From NCBI GenBank assembly GCA_963817905.1, contig CAWFPS010000003.1:372001-436000 (forward strand): a DNA stretch of 64,000 nt, given 5' to 3'. The translations under genes and the position numbers were made by a program. The notes under the pieces were generated by a model. That model worked only from the letters and a program-made list of their open reading frames with translations. It was not told where the DNA came from and ran no database searches. Source of the DNA: VRUE01 sp963817905 (lineage in GTDB: Bacteria; Actinomycetota; Thermoleophilia; Solirubrobacterales; 70-9). This document shows positions 1-7,751 of this stretch, in pieces; within the stretch, counting starts at the first letter, position 1, and every line of letters starts with the position of its first letter.

Positions 1-627
1 GAAGTAGACCATCCAGTGCGCGGGGATCTCGTCAGGCAGGCGGCCGCTGACATCCATCATGCCGCCGATCGAGCCCTCGCCGAGCTTCCACTCGGTGTAG
101 GTGCCCATCTCCCCCATGTCGTTGTCGGTGGAGTCCCAGCCGAAGACCTTGGCGTAGAAGGCCTTGGCCGCTCCGGGGTCACGGGTGCCCAGCTCGTTCC
201 AGGAGATCGAGCCAGACTCGTTGACGAGGCCGGCACCGGGGAAGCTGCCGGGCTGCCAGATGCCGAAGACGGCTCCGGTCGGGTCGGCGAAGATCGCCAT
301 CCGTCCCAGGTCCATCACATCCATCGGCTCGGCGAGCACGCTGCCGCCGGCCTCCTTCACCGCCGCCGAGGTGGCGTCGGCATCGGCGACGGAAACGTAG
401 GTGGTCCACGCCGGAGGCTGGCCCTCCTGCATCAGCGGCATCATCCCGGCGACGTCGACCCCGTTCTTCGTCGCCCGCCGGTAGCCGCCGGTCTGCTCGA
501 CGTTTTCCGAGGCCGGCACCTCCCAGCCGAGCAGAGCCGTGTAGAACTCGATCGAGGCCTCGATGTCCGGCGATCCCAGGTCCACCCAGTTCGGGGTGCC
601 CGGTGCATAACTGGTCCGCTCACTCAT
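1..627 (-). CDS. VOC family protein, two-domain (3' end outside window)
   Basis: The reading frame starts at an ATG (627-625) and is still open at base 1, so the C-terminus is missing. About 209 residues are visible and show two tandem glyoxalase/bleomycin-resistance (VOC) modules. The first begins with GTPNWVDLGSPDIEASIEFY and the second with SWNELGTRDPGAAKAFYAKV, each the usual opening strand and helix of the fold. Two-module VOC proteins of this size in actinobacteria are mostly uncharacterised metal-binding enzymes or binding proteins, so the substrate cannot be named. The gene is divergent from the Rieske-sufB-sufD operon, with about 156 bp between the starts. Confidence 0.85.
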   Translation of the reverse strand, partial: MSERTSYAPGTPNWVDLGSPDIEASIEFYTALLGWEVPASENVEQTGGYRRATKNGVDVAGMMPLMQEGQPPAWTTYVSVADADATSAAVKEAGGSVLAEPMDVMDLGRMAIFADPTGAVFGIWQPGSFPGAGLVNESGSISWNELGTRDPGAAKAFYAKVFGWDSTDNDMGEMGTYTEWKLGEGSIGGMMDVSGRLPDEIPAHWMVYF

Positions 628-783
628 CTCTCTCCAATCGTTTCGGCAAGTTGGAAGTCTTCGGCGATCCTCTCACTCCGGCGCCGCCGGTGGTCAAGGC
701 CCTGTTACGGTGCGCGCCGATCGGTGCCGGGCGCGGCCGATCCGGCCTTGCCGCTAAAATCCGACAAGGCGACTAGGAATAAC

Positions 784-1116
784 GTGACGGACGGCACAAC
801 CACAAGCAAGATCAAGGTCTGCCCGGCGGCGGAGTTGCCGCCTGGGACGATGCATCTGATCGAGCACGAGGGGCGCAAGATCGGCGTCTTCAACTGCGAG
901 GGGACGCTGTACGCGATCGAGGATCGCTGCTCGCACGACAATGGCCCACTCGCCGAGGGCGAGTTCGATCCCGCCGCCTGCACCGTCGAGTGCCCCCGTC
1001 ACGGCTCCCTCTTCGACCTGAGCACCGGCAGGCCGAAGACGCTCCCAGCTTTCGCCCCGGTGCAAACGTTCCCGATAGCCATCGAGGACGACACCATCAC
1101 CCTGGAGGTCGAATAG
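784..1116 (+). CDS. Rieske [2Fe-2S] ferredoxin
   Basis: A small protein of about 110 residues read from the GTG at 784, which follows an AGGA ribosome site at 5 bases. It carries the paired Rieske motifs C-S-H and C-P-R-H that ligate a [2Fe-2S] cluster through two Cys and two His, and matches the size of soluble NirD/biphenyl-dioxygenase-type ferredoxins. It ends 2 bp before sufB, so the two are almost certainly cotranscribed. Known family members pass electrons to oxygenases or reductases; its place in a suf operon suggests a role in Fe-S assembly, which is inference. An in-frame extension further upstream lacks family similarity and overlaps the divergent gene's promoter region, so it was not used. 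Confidence 0.9.
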   Translation: MTDGTTTSKIKVCPAAELPPGTMHLIEHEGRKIGVFNCEGTLYAIEDRCSHDNGPLAEGEFDPAACTVECPRHGSLFDLSTGRPKTLPAFAPVQTFPIAIEDDTITLEVE

Positions 1117-1118
1117 GC

Positions 1119-2552
1119 ATGGCTACACCCGAGGTCGTAGCGGAGAAAGAGTCGCTCGCCGGCATCAACTCCGACTACAAGGAGAAGTTCGGCTTCCACG
1201 ATTCCGAGTCGGGCTATGCCTACAAGGCCCCCAAGGGGCTCTCGCGCGAGGTGGTCGAATCGATCTCCGACTACAAGAACGAGCCGCAGTGGATGCGTGA
1301 CTTCCGGCTCAAGGCGCTGGAGCACTTCTACTCGCGCCCAACCCCGGCCTGGGGCGGCAACCTCGGCCAGATCGACTTCGACGACATCCATTACTTCGTC
1401 CGCGCCTCGGAAAAGAACAGCCGCGACTGGAGCGAGGTGCCGGAGGACATCAAGAACACCTTCGACCGGCTCGGCATCCCCGAGGCGGAGCGCAAATTCC
1501 TCTCCGGCGTCGGCGCCCAGTACGAGTCCGAGGTCGTCTACCACCAGGTCAACGAGAAGCTCGAGGCCCAGGGCGTGATCTTCACCGACATGGACACGGC
1601 CCTGCGCGAGCACGAGGACCTGGTGCGCGAGTACTGGGCGACGATCATCCCGCCCAACGACAACAAGCTGGCGGCGCTCAACTCGGCGGTCTGGTCCGGC
1701 GGCTCCTTCGTCTACGTGCCGGCCGGGGTCAAGGTCGAGATGCCGCTGCAGGCCTACTTCCGGATCAACACCGAGAACATGGGCCAGTTCGAGCGCACCC
1801 TGATCATCTGCGAGGAGGGCGCCGACGTCCACTACATCGAGGGCTGCACGGCGCCGGTCTACTCGACCGACTCGCTGCACTCCGCGGTGGTCGAGATCTG
1901 CGCCAAGCCGAGCTCGCGGGTGCGCTACACGACCGTGCAGAACTGGTCGCAGAACGTCTTCAACCTGGTCACCAAGCGCGCCGTCGCGCACGAGAAGGCG
2001 ACGATGGAGTGGGTCGACTGCAACCTCGGATCGAAGCTGACGATGAAGTACCCCTCGATCTACCTGCTCGGGCCCGAAGCCCACGGCGAGATCCTCTCGA
2101 TCGCCTTTGCCGGCGACGGCCAGCACCAGGACGCCGGCGGCAAGATCATCCACGCCGCACCCCGCACCTCCTCCTCGATCTTCTCCAAGTCGATCTCCAA
2201 GGACGGCGGGCGCAGCACCTACCGCGGCCTGCTTGAGATCGCCGACGGGGCAACCGAGTCGCGCTCCAAGGTCGTCTGCGACGCGCTGCTGCTCGACGAG
2301 GACTCGCGCTCGGACACCTACCCGACGATTCGCATCGACGAGAACGACGCCGACGTCGGCCACGAGGCGACCGTCTCCAAGATCGGCGACGAGCAGCTCT
2401 TCTACCTGCGCAGCCGCGGGCTGGACGAGGAGGAGGCCTCGAAGATGATCGTCAACGGCTTCATCGAGCCGGTCACCAAGGAGCTGCCGATGGAGTACGC
2501 GGTCGAGCTCAACCGGCTGATCGAGCTCCAAATGGAGGGCTCGATTGGCTGA
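1119..2552 (+). CDS. sufB: Fe-S cluster assembly scaffold SufB
   Basis: A 477-residue protein starting at the ATG 2 bp after the Rieske gene. It shows SufB landmarks throughout: the N-terminal helix region, the central beta-helix core (SGGSFVYVPAGVKVEMPLQA), the GCTAP segment and the C-terminal HEATVSKIGDEQLFYLRSRG block that pairs with SufC. SufB forms the SufBC2D scaffold on which Fe-S clusters are built in the cytosol. Length is normal for the family. The partner sufD follows after 101 bp, but sufC, sufS and sufU are not in the window, so the operon is split compared with the common actinobacterial order. Confidence 0.96.
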   Translation: MATPEVVAEKESLAGINSDYKEKFGFHDSESGYAYKAPKGLSREVVESISDYKNEPQWMRDFRLKALEHFYSRPTPAWGGNLGQIDFDDIHYFVRASEKNSRDWSEVPEDIKNTFDRLGIPEAERKFLSGVGAQYESEVVYHQVNEKLEAQGVIFTDMDTALREHEDLVREYWATIIPPNDNKLAALNSAVWSGGSFVYVPAGVKVEMPLQAYFRINTENMGQFERTLIICEEGADVHYIEGCTAPVYSTDSLHSAVVEICAKPSSRVRYTTVQNWSQNVFNLVTKRAVAHEKATMEWVDCNLGSKLTMKYPSIYLLGPEAHGEILSIAFAGDGQHQDAGGKIIHAAPRTSSSIFSKSISKDGGRSTYRGLLEIADGATESRSKVVCDALLLDEDSRSDTYPTIRIDENDADVGHEATVSKIGDEQLFYLRSRGLDEEEASKMIVNGFIEPVTKELPMEYAVELNRLIELQMEGSIG

Positions 2553-2586
2553 TTGGCGGCCCGGGGATGCCCCTGGCCGCGTCCGT

Positions 2587-2620
2587 GGCCGGGGTCCGTG
2601 CGATGCACTGTCCCCCGGCC
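2587..2620 (+). promoter_or_regulatory. hairpin between sufB and sufD
   Basis: An 8-bp perfect stem GGCCGGGG (2587-2594) and CCCCGGCC (2613-2620) encloses a second stem GTGC-gat-GCAC (2598-2608). It lies in the 101-bp gap between sufB and sufD and has no U-tract after it, so it is more likely an mRNA-processing or stability element, or a site controlling sufD translation, than a terminator. Its function is inferred from position only. Confidence 0.4.
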
Positions 2621-2653
2621 CAGTCCTTGCCAGGAACATCCCCGACCACGCCA

Positions 2654-3763
2654 ATGACTGAAACCATCTCACTTCCGCCCCTCCCCGACGCGAAGACGAA
2701 GGGGTGGGAATTCACCGACCTCTCGAGTCTCGACCTCGACTCCTACGAGCCCGGATCCGCCGCGGTTTCGCTGGCTCCGGCCGAGGGCGCCGTGGTGATG
2801 GCGCTGAAAGAGGCGAGCGAGTCCCGGCCGGACCTGGTCGAGGGACGACTCGGCTCCCTCGCCCCCGCCGGCGATCCCTTCGTCGCGCGCAACGACGATG
2901 CCTGGAGCGACGGCGTGCTCGTCCACGTGCCCGCCGGGGTCAAGCTGGAGGAGCCGATCCGGATCCAGGTCCCGCTCAGCGAGAACGGCAGCGCGCTCAA
3001 CTGGCGCACCCTCGTCGTGCTCGAGGAGGGTGCCGAAGCGGAGATCTGGGAGCACTGGTCCTCGCCGAACGACGAGATCGACGCGCTGCTCAACTCGGTG
3101 GTCGAGCTGCACATCGGCCAGGCGGCGACATTGCGCTACGTCAACACGCAGGACCTCTCCGAGTCGGCCTGGATCTTCGCCACCCAACGGGCCCAGGTCG
3201 AGCGCGACGGGCGCCTCGACTGGACCGCGCTCGGCTTCGGCTCGGCCAACGGCAAGGTGCGGATGGAGACCAACCTGGCCGGACCGGGCTCCGAGGCGCG
3301 GGTGACCGGCGGCTACGCCGGCGGTCCGGGACAGCACCTCGACTACGACACCACCCAGGAGCATGCGGCGCCGAACACCAACTCGGACCTCGCCTTCCGC
3401 GGCGTCCTCGCGGCCGGCTCAACCGCGGTCTGGAGGGGCATGATCAAAGTCGACCCCGGCGCCCAGCAGACCGACGCCTTCCAGGAGAGCCGCAACCTGC
3501 TGCTCTCCACCGACGCCCACGCCGATGCGATCCCCGGGCTGGAGATCCTCGCCGACGATGTCCGCTGCACCCACGCCGCCGCGATCGCCCAGATCGATCG
3601 CGACCAGCTCTTCTACCTGACCTCGCGCGGCGTCGGCGAGGCCGAGGCCAAGTCGCTGATCATCGAAGGCTTCCTCGAGTCGCTGGTGGAACGCCTGGCC
3701 GTCGGTCCCGTCCGGGATGAGATCTCGGCGGCGCTCGAGCGCCGCCTCGCCGAGATCCTCTAG
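2654..3763 (+). CDS. sufD: Fe-S cluster assembly protein SufD
   Basis: A 369-residue protein read from the ATG at 2654. The N-terminus KTKGWEFTDLSSLDLD matches the usual SufD opening, and the C-terminal half holds the SufB/SufD core with RCTHAAAIAQIDRDQLFYL, including the conserved His near the SufC contact. SufD partners SufB and SufC in cluster assembly. An earlier in-frame ATG at 2567 would add 29 residues (MPLAASVAGVRAM...) that do not look like the family and would include the intercistronic hairpin. No strong Shine-Dalgarno sequence precedes either start, so the start is the least certain part. Its stop overlaps the stop of a small convergent gene. Confidence 0.93.
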   Translation: MTETISLPPLPDAKTKGWEFTDLSSLDLDSYEPGSAAVSLAPAEGAVVMALKEASESRPDLVEGRLGSLAPAGDPFVARNDDAWSDGVLVHVPAGVKLEEPIRIQVPLSENGSALNWRTLVVLEEGAEAEIWEHWSSPNDEIDALLNSVVELHIGQAATLRYVNTQDLSESAWIFATQRAQVERDGRLDWTALGFGSANGKVRMETNLAGPGSEARVTGGYAGGPGQHLDYDTTQEHAAPNTNSDLAFRGVLAAGSTAVWRGMIKVDPGAQQTDAFQESRNLLLSTDAHADAIPGLEILADDVRCTHAAAIAQIDRDQLFYLTSRGVGEAEAKSLIIEGFLESLVERLAVGPVRDEISAALERRLAEIL

Positions 3764-3891
3764 TCGTCCTTCTTCCTGCGCCGCTCCTTGACCGTGCTCC
3801 TCAACAGGGAGCCGGCGACGATCAGGACCGGCAGCAGGTAGAGAGCCCATAGCCAGTGCCCAGCGTGGGCGAGCGGTACCAAGACGGCCAT
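3760..3891 (-). CDS. 43-residue single-span membrane protein
   Basis: A short frame from the ATG at 3891 encodes 43 residues. The N-terminus MAVLVPLAHAGHW is followed by a hydrophobic segment (WALYLLPVLIVAGSLL) and a strongly basic tail ending KERRRKKDD. That is the layout of a one-span protein with its positive C-terminus in the cytosol. The gene is convergent with sufD and their stop codons overlap (3760-3763). No function is assignable. The good transmembrane segment and clean stop make it more likely real than chance, but there is no independent support. Confidence 0.55.
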   Translation of the reverse strand: MAVLVPLAHAGHWLWALYLLPVLIVAGSLLRSTVKERRRKKDD

Positions 3892-3910
3892 GTCTCCAGT
3901 ATGAACCTAA

Positions 3911-3954
3911 TTGCACCGGAACCGCCGGCCTTGCGAGCGGCGGTCCCGGCGCAA
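3911..3954. terminator. long hairpin in 190-bp gap
   Basis: Arms 3911-3927 (TTGCACCGGAACCGCCG) and 3938-3954 pair at 15 of 17 positions around a 10-base loop. It lies downstream of the minus-strand membrane gene that ends at 4086 and upstream of the 43-residue gene's start. No clear U-tract is present. The rest of the 3892-4085 gap shows nothing I can name. Confidence 0.4.
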
Positions 3955-4085
3955 CAAGGGAGAGGGAGAGTCAAGTGATTGGACTCAGCTATCAGTAAAC
4001 CAGATGTAAACCCACCTACATCGGTAATAACCCGCTACTTAACCAACGGTTCATCCGCACTCTTACGCAAACTGCGGGTTCCTCA

Positions 4086-5483
4086 TTAGGCGTTGGCGAC
4101 GGACAGTAGATAGAGGCCGAAGCAGGTGAAGGCGACCATTACCGCAAGCATCCAGTACTGCGAGCGCGCCGCCTGACGGTAATCGCCCCAGTAGGCCGTG
4201 GCCCGATCGTGAGCGAGTGTCAGGCCGATGACGTGCCCGATCACCAGCGCACCGACCTGCACGTACCAGATCGCGTTGGCGCTGAGCAACTGGAAATCGA
4301 TCCCGTTTTGAGCGGTTCCGAACAGGTCGGTGGATGCGGTCCCGAGCGGATCCGAGAGCAGGTAGCCGAACTGCGCCTGCTCCTGGAAGACGAAGAGGCT
4401 GAAGTAGTGCGCTACGAGATAGGCAAATGCGATCGGGATCAGCGTGTGGGCGAAACCGGAGCGCAGTTTGTCCAGCGGCGGGGCGCCACGCACTGTCGCC
4501 ATGCCCCGCACTCCAATCAGGTAGACGAGGGCCACCCCGGCGAAACAGATCAACATGAAGATCGTGTCCGTCAGCCGCAGCGATGCACTCAGGCCGATGC
4601 CGGCGTCGACCAGCCATTCGAAGACCTGCGCGATCGCGTCCTTGAGCGCTCCCTCCTGCGCCCCGTCGAAGCTCGTGCTGGCGATCGAGGCGATCACAAG
4701 GGCGGCAGAGCCAGGCACGGCAGCCCAGTGCGTCGAGGCCGAGAGGGGCAGGCGGCGACCGAGGCGGCCGTCCTTGACGCCAAACAGGCCGAGCTGGGAG
4801 AACATGCCGAAGTACACCGAGAACACCTCGCCCCGCGCGCACCACTTCTCGGCTCCGAAGACCGCCATCATCGCCAGCGTGTAGAGGCTGTAGACGAGTG
4901 CGGCGACGCCGGCGGCGTGGGGCGAGAGCCCCACCGCCACGCCGCCGCTGGCGCCGTACACCACCTCGAGCCAAACCACGGCCAGAAGACCCACGGCGGC
5001 CGGCCAGCGCCCCAGCCTCTCCGGGTAGGCGAGATGAGCGGGGCGCTGGCCGGCGATCGCCGAGAAGGCGCCGCCGATCGCGCGCCCCACAGCACGCCAA
5101 GGGTTGAATACCCGAAACACATCTCCGAAGATCACGCTGAGCACCGGGAATCCCAACCAGACGGTGACGAAGAGAAAGGTCAGCGCGAAATTGCGGTCGG
5201 GAGCTTCGGTTCCCCGCAGCCCAGCGTAGATCGACAGTCCCAAAAGAAACACACCTGTCGCACCGCAGAGAACCTGTAGGAGATCACTCAGTGCGACGCG
5301 GGAGAATCCCGCTGAGAGGGGCCGCCACCGTTCGTCCTCAAAGCGCGGTTTTCGCCAACCCGAGGAGAGGGCAAAAAAGGAGACGATGAGAACAATCGAC
5401 GCGGCCCAGGCAAAGAGCCAGGCCGGGACCGGCAGGTCCTTGCGCGCGACCAGCGCATGAGCTACCGGCAGGACGAAGGTCAT
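4086..5483 (-). CDS. multi-pass membrane protein of unknown function
   Basis: A 465-residue protein with about ten to twelve hydrophobic segments spread along its length, for instance near residues 23-40, 75-90 and 103-120, and in the last 25 residues. It starts with MTFVLPVAHALVARKDLPVP. I recognise no catalytic motif. Similar actinobacterial proteins are sometimes labelled fenitrothion hydrolase, a name I would not trust for function. Its start overlaps the stop of the upstream cupredoxin-like gene by 4 bases (ATGA), so the two are translationally coupled and probably act together at the membrane, perhaps in copper or redox biology (inference). Confidence 0.75.
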   Translation of the reverse strand: MTFVLPVAHALVARKDLPVPAWLFAWAASIVLIVSFFALSSGWRKPRFEDERWRPLSAGFSRVALSDLLQVLCGATGVFLLGLSIYAGLRGTEAPDRNFALTFLFVTVWLGFPVLSVIFGDVFRVFNPWRAVGRAIGGAFSAIAGQRPAHLAYPERLGRWPAAVGLLAVVWLEVVYGASGGVAVGLSPHAAGVAALVYSLYTLAMMAVFGAEKWCARGEVFSVYFGMFSQLGLFGVKDGRLGRRLPLSASTHWAAVPGSAALVIASIASTSFDGAQEGALKDAIAQVFEWLVDAGIGLSASLRLTDTIFMLICFAGVALVYLIGVRGMATVRGAPPLDKLRSGFAHTLIPIAFAYLVAHYFSLFVFQEQAQFGYLLSDPLGTASTDLFGTAQNGIDFQLLSANAIWYVQVGALVIGHVIGLTLAHDRATAYWGDYRQAARSQYWMLAVMVAFTCFGLYLLSVANA

Positions 5484-5857
5484 GGGTTGACGGTGAGTTC
5501 GAGGATCTGTTCCTTGCGATCCTCCAGCTCGGCCTCGAATACGCCTTCGATGGTCGCCGGAAAGTCGAACGTGACCGAACCTCCTGCCTTGACGTCCTTC
5601 ATGATGTCGTAGCCGTGCATGTGGATCTCGTCGCTGACGTCGGAGTCCACCTTGAAGCGGACCTCTTCGCCCTTGTTGTAGGTCAGTTCGGCGATCCCGC
5701 CAACGGGCTTGCCGTTCTTGATCGTGATCGTCGTGACCTTGCCGTTCGTATTGCTGGTCGTGTCGCCGCTGTTGTCGTTCTTGAGGACGACGAGAAGCAC
5801 GACTGCGACTGCGATGACGGCGATGCCGGCGATGACACGTGTGGTGGTGGAATTCAT
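5480..5857 (-). CDS. membrane-anchored cupredoxin-like protein
   Basis: A 125-residue protein starting at the ATG at 5857, chosen because AAGGGAG lies 7 bases upstream; a start 10 codons earlier lacks this. Residues 7-25 form an N-terminal membrane anchor (VIAGIAVIAVAVVLLVVL), followed by a Ser/Thr/Asn linker and a beta-rich domain. That domain has EIHMHGYD and FDFPATIEGVFEAEL, as in cupredoxin-like proteins of the COG4633 type. The two His and acidic residues could bind a metal, but the classic Cys ligand of blue copper proteins is absent. It is coupled to the downstream multi-pass membrane gene. Confidence 0.75.
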   Translation of the reverse strand: MNSTTTRVIAGIAVIAVAVVLLVVLKNDNSGDTTSNTNGKVTTITIKNGKPVGGIAELTYNKGEEVRFKVDSDVSDEIHMHGYDIMKDVKAGGSVTFDFPATIEGVFEAELEDRKEQILELTVNP

Positions 5858-5876
5858 TGCTTGCTCCCTTGTTCGC

Positions 5877-5896
5877 GGCGCGGCCACGGCCGCGCC
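5877..5896 (-). terminator. 9-bp GC hairpin after the 78-residue gene
   Basis: GGCGCGGCC (5877-5885) and GGCCGCGCC (5888-5896) form a perfect stem with a 2-base spacer, 20 bases beyond the stop of the minus-strand gene ending at 5916 and just before the cupredoxin-like gene. It may end or attenuate transcription between them; no U-tract follows. Confidence 0.4.
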
Positions 5897-5915
5897 TCTT
5901 TCCCTGCTTCTGGAT

Positions 5916-6152
5916 CTAGGGAGCGAGGGGCGGCGGGCGCTGGGCGAAGCCGATGGCGATCAGCAGCCCGCCGCTGGCCGCGTGGGAGCGCGGTGCCCGC
6001 GGGTGCCGCTGGTTCTTCGCCGCACGTCGGCGTGGCGAAGAGAAGTTCCGCTCGGAGATCCTGACGATCGTGCCGAGGCCGGGATAGTGGCCGAAGAGCA
6101 GCGATCCGACCAAGATGAAGAGCGGGATCAGCGCCAGGACGATCTCGAACAT
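5916..6152 (-). CDS. small membrane protein, unknown function
   Basis: A 78-residue frame with one N-terminal hydrophobic segment (residues 2-20, FEIVLALIPLFILVGSLLF), then a basic stretch rich in Arg (SERNFSSPRRRAAKNQRHPR) and a second weak hydrophobic patch near the end. It lies on the same strand as the cupredoxin/membrane pair, 58 bp upstream. Composition and position fit a small membrane protein, but I recognise no family. Chance coding cannot be excluded in DNA this GC-rich. Confidence 0.5.
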   Translation of the reverse strand: MFEIVLALIPLFILVGSLLFGHYPGLGTIVRISERNFSSPRRRAAKNQRHPRAPRSHAASGGLLIAIGFAQRPPPLAP

Positions 6153-6207
6153 TGCTCCAGGAATCTAGCGGACTCTCCACCGCCGCCAGCGAATAACGTG
6201 CCTGCCG

Positions 6208-7017
6208 ATGCGCCCCGAACAGGACAACATCGCCGCTCCCGACCTGCCGGGGGAGATCGCCTGGATCGGCGACGCGCCACAATCGATGCCGGCGCTGACC
6301 GCCGCGGGGCCGGTGCTGGTGCACTTCTTCGACTTCGTACAGCTGAACAGCGTCCGCACGCTGCCTTACCTGATCGAGTGGAACCGGCGCTACCGCGACG
6401 CCGGCCTGGCGATGATCGGCGTGCAAGCGCCTCGCTTCCCGTTTGGCTCGGACCCGGGCACGGTCTCGGCGGGCCTCGGCAGCCTGGGCGTCGATTTTCC
6501 CGTCGCCGTCGACGCCGGCCGCGAGCTCTGGGGGGCCTACGGCTGCGAGGGCTGGCCCAGCCTCTTCCTCTGGACGACGGGCGGAGCGCTGAGCTGGTTC
6601 CACTTCGGCGAGGGCGAATACCTCGCCACCGAGATGGCGATCCAGGAGGAGTTGCGCCAGCTCGACGCTCTCCGCACCCTGCCCGAGCCGATCGAGCCGC
6701 TGCGCTTGACCGATGGCCCGGGCGCCAAGGTGATGCCCCCGACCCCGGAGCTCTTTCCAGGCGGGTCGTGGGAGGAGCCCTGGAGCGGCGGTGAGCTGGA
6801 GATCGACTACGAAGCCGGCGGCGCCTACGCGACGGTCGAGGGCATGGGAGTGCTCACCGTCACCCCTGGCAACGGCCCCCCCGACCGCATCTCAATCGAC
6901 CGCCCAGGCCTCTACAAGCTCTCCGAGCACGAGCGCCACGAATCCCACAAACTCCGAATCGACCCCGCCCCGGGTCTGCGCATCTGGTCGATCAGCTTCG
7001 CCCCAGGCGTCCCTTGA
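6208..7017 (+). CDS. thioredoxin-fold protein lacking the CxxC motif
   Basis: A 269-residue protein. Residues 35-150 follow the TlpA/DipZ-C-terminal thioredoxin fold: VLVHFFDF, then VRTLPYLIEWNRRYRD, GLAMIGVQAPRF, and later GCEGWPSLFLWTTGG. Relatives have a Cys-x-x-Cys just before RTLPYL; here it reads Q-L-N-S, so both redox Cys are gone. The C-terminal 90 residues resemble the beta-rich module that follows the domain in DipZ-like proteins. It has no signal peptide, so it is probably cytosolic. It cannot do ordinary disulfide exchange and may be a binding protein; the function is unknown. Confidence 0.8.
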   Translation: MRPEQDNIAAPDLPGEIAWIGDAPQSMPALTAAGPVLVHFFDFVQLNSVRTLPYLIEWNRRYRDAGLAMIGVQAPRFPFGSDPGTVSAGLGSLGVDFPVAVDAGRELWGAYGCEGWPSLFLWTTGGALSWFHFGEGEYLATEMAIQEELRQLDALRTLPEPIEPLRLTDGPGAKVMPPTPELFPGGSWEEPWSGGELEIDYEAGGAYATVEGMGVLTVTPGNGPPDRISIDRPGLYKLSEHERHESHKLRIDPAPGLRIWSISFAPGVP

Positions 7018-7041
7018 GGCTTTCGCAGGCCTAGGCTCAAC

Positions 7042-7473
7042 TCAGTGACCGGGGCCGGTTGAAACCTCGGACTCACTGGGCTGTCCGGTGTGCTCGCAGA
7101 TGACCTTGAGATCGCGATCGAAGCTCCAAAGAACCGTCTCTTCGTCGGCCTCGGCCGCAGCGGCGATCAGGAAATCGATCGCGGGGCGCCGATGCCCACC
7201 GTCCGAGAGGTCCGCGAGGGCACGCTGAACTTCGAGCGCACGCTCCACGCTCGCGTCCGACAGCGGCAGGCGCTCGAGCGGAGAAAAGAGTCGATCGAAT
7301 TGGTGGCTGAATTCGGATCCGGTTTCTGGCCGGTGCATCGCCTCGAGAATCACTGGAACGCAGGTCACGATCTCCCCCGCCTCATAGCGCCCGGCCAGCT
7401 TTTCCCTGATATCGACGCGCTGGACCTTTTGCGCCCAGGCCCAGATCGAGGTATCGGCGAGGTAGCGGGGCAT
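7042..7473 (-). CDS. vapC: VapC-type PIN-domain toxin
   Basis: A 143-residue PIN-domain protein. The acidic residues expected of the Mg-dependent RNase site are visible: Asp in LADTSIW near residue 6, Glu in ILEAMHR near 44, Asp in AIDFLIAAAA near 100, and Asp in WSFDRDLK near 118. VapC toxins cut tRNA or rRNA unless held by VapB. Its ATG overlaps the TGA stop of the antitoxin gene by one base (TGATG), the standard arrangement of a type II toxin-antitoxin operon. The target RNA cannot be deduced. Confidence 0.9.
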   Translation of the reverse strand: MPRYLADTSIWAWAQKVQRVDIREKLAGRYEAGEIVTCVPVILEAMHRPETGSEFSHQFDRLFSPLERLPLSDASVERALEVQRALADLSDGGHRRPAIDFLIAAAAEADEETVLWSFDRDLKVICEHTGQPSESEVSTGPGH

Positions 7474-7691
7474 CAGAGACGCGACCGCCGGAGCTCCGTC
7501 AACTCCTCGGGCTCAGGCAGGTTGAGTGCGCCGGAGCGAATGAGGTCGGCACCTCGATGCAGCAAATCGCCCCTGCTAACCACTCGAAGCGCTTCGTTGA
7601 CGGTCTCCTTGTAACCGGCGGTTCCAAGCGCTTTCCTCGCACCCTCGAAGGCAGGAAGGTCAATCTCAATCGTCGTGCGGTGGGTGCCCAT
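7473..7691 (-). CDS. vapB: VapB-type antitoxin
   Basis: A 72-residue protein starting at the ATG at 7691, chosen because a GGAG ribosome site lies 6 bases upstream; a GTG four codons earlier would include that site. The N-terminus MGTHRTTIEIDLPAF and following KETVNEALR give the short strand and helix of VapB antitoxins of the DUF2191 type, which bind DNA as dimers. The C-terminal part, NLPEPEELTELRRSRL, would wrap the VapC toxin. It is the first gene of the operon. Confidence 0.88.
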   Translation of the reverse strand: MGTHRTTIEIDLPAFEGARKALGTAGYKETVNEALRVVSRGDLLHRGADLIRSGALNLPEPEELTELRRSRL

Positions 7692-7703
7692 GCGTGACTC
7701 CAC

Positions 7704-7735
7704 GACTATGGAGTATAGCGGGCAACTGGATATCT
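7704..7735 (-). promoter_or_regulatory. probable vapBC promoter
   Basis: On the minus strand a TATACT box (7717-7712) lies 20 bases before the vapB ATG. It sits within a small inverted repeat (CTATACTCCATAG), which is a plausible site for VapB autoregulation. The -35 region is not convincing. Confidence 0.35.
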
Positions 7736-7751
7736 ATCTATACGAAACAGC

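Noticed and set aside
16..783. Long open frame upstream of the Rieske gene
   Set aside because: It runs antisense through the VOC gene; only the part from 784 has recognisable protein features.
999..2672. 557-codon open frame antisense to sufB
   Set aside because: A shadow of GC-rich coding sequence: low-complexity composition and no motif, while the other strand is a clear SufB.
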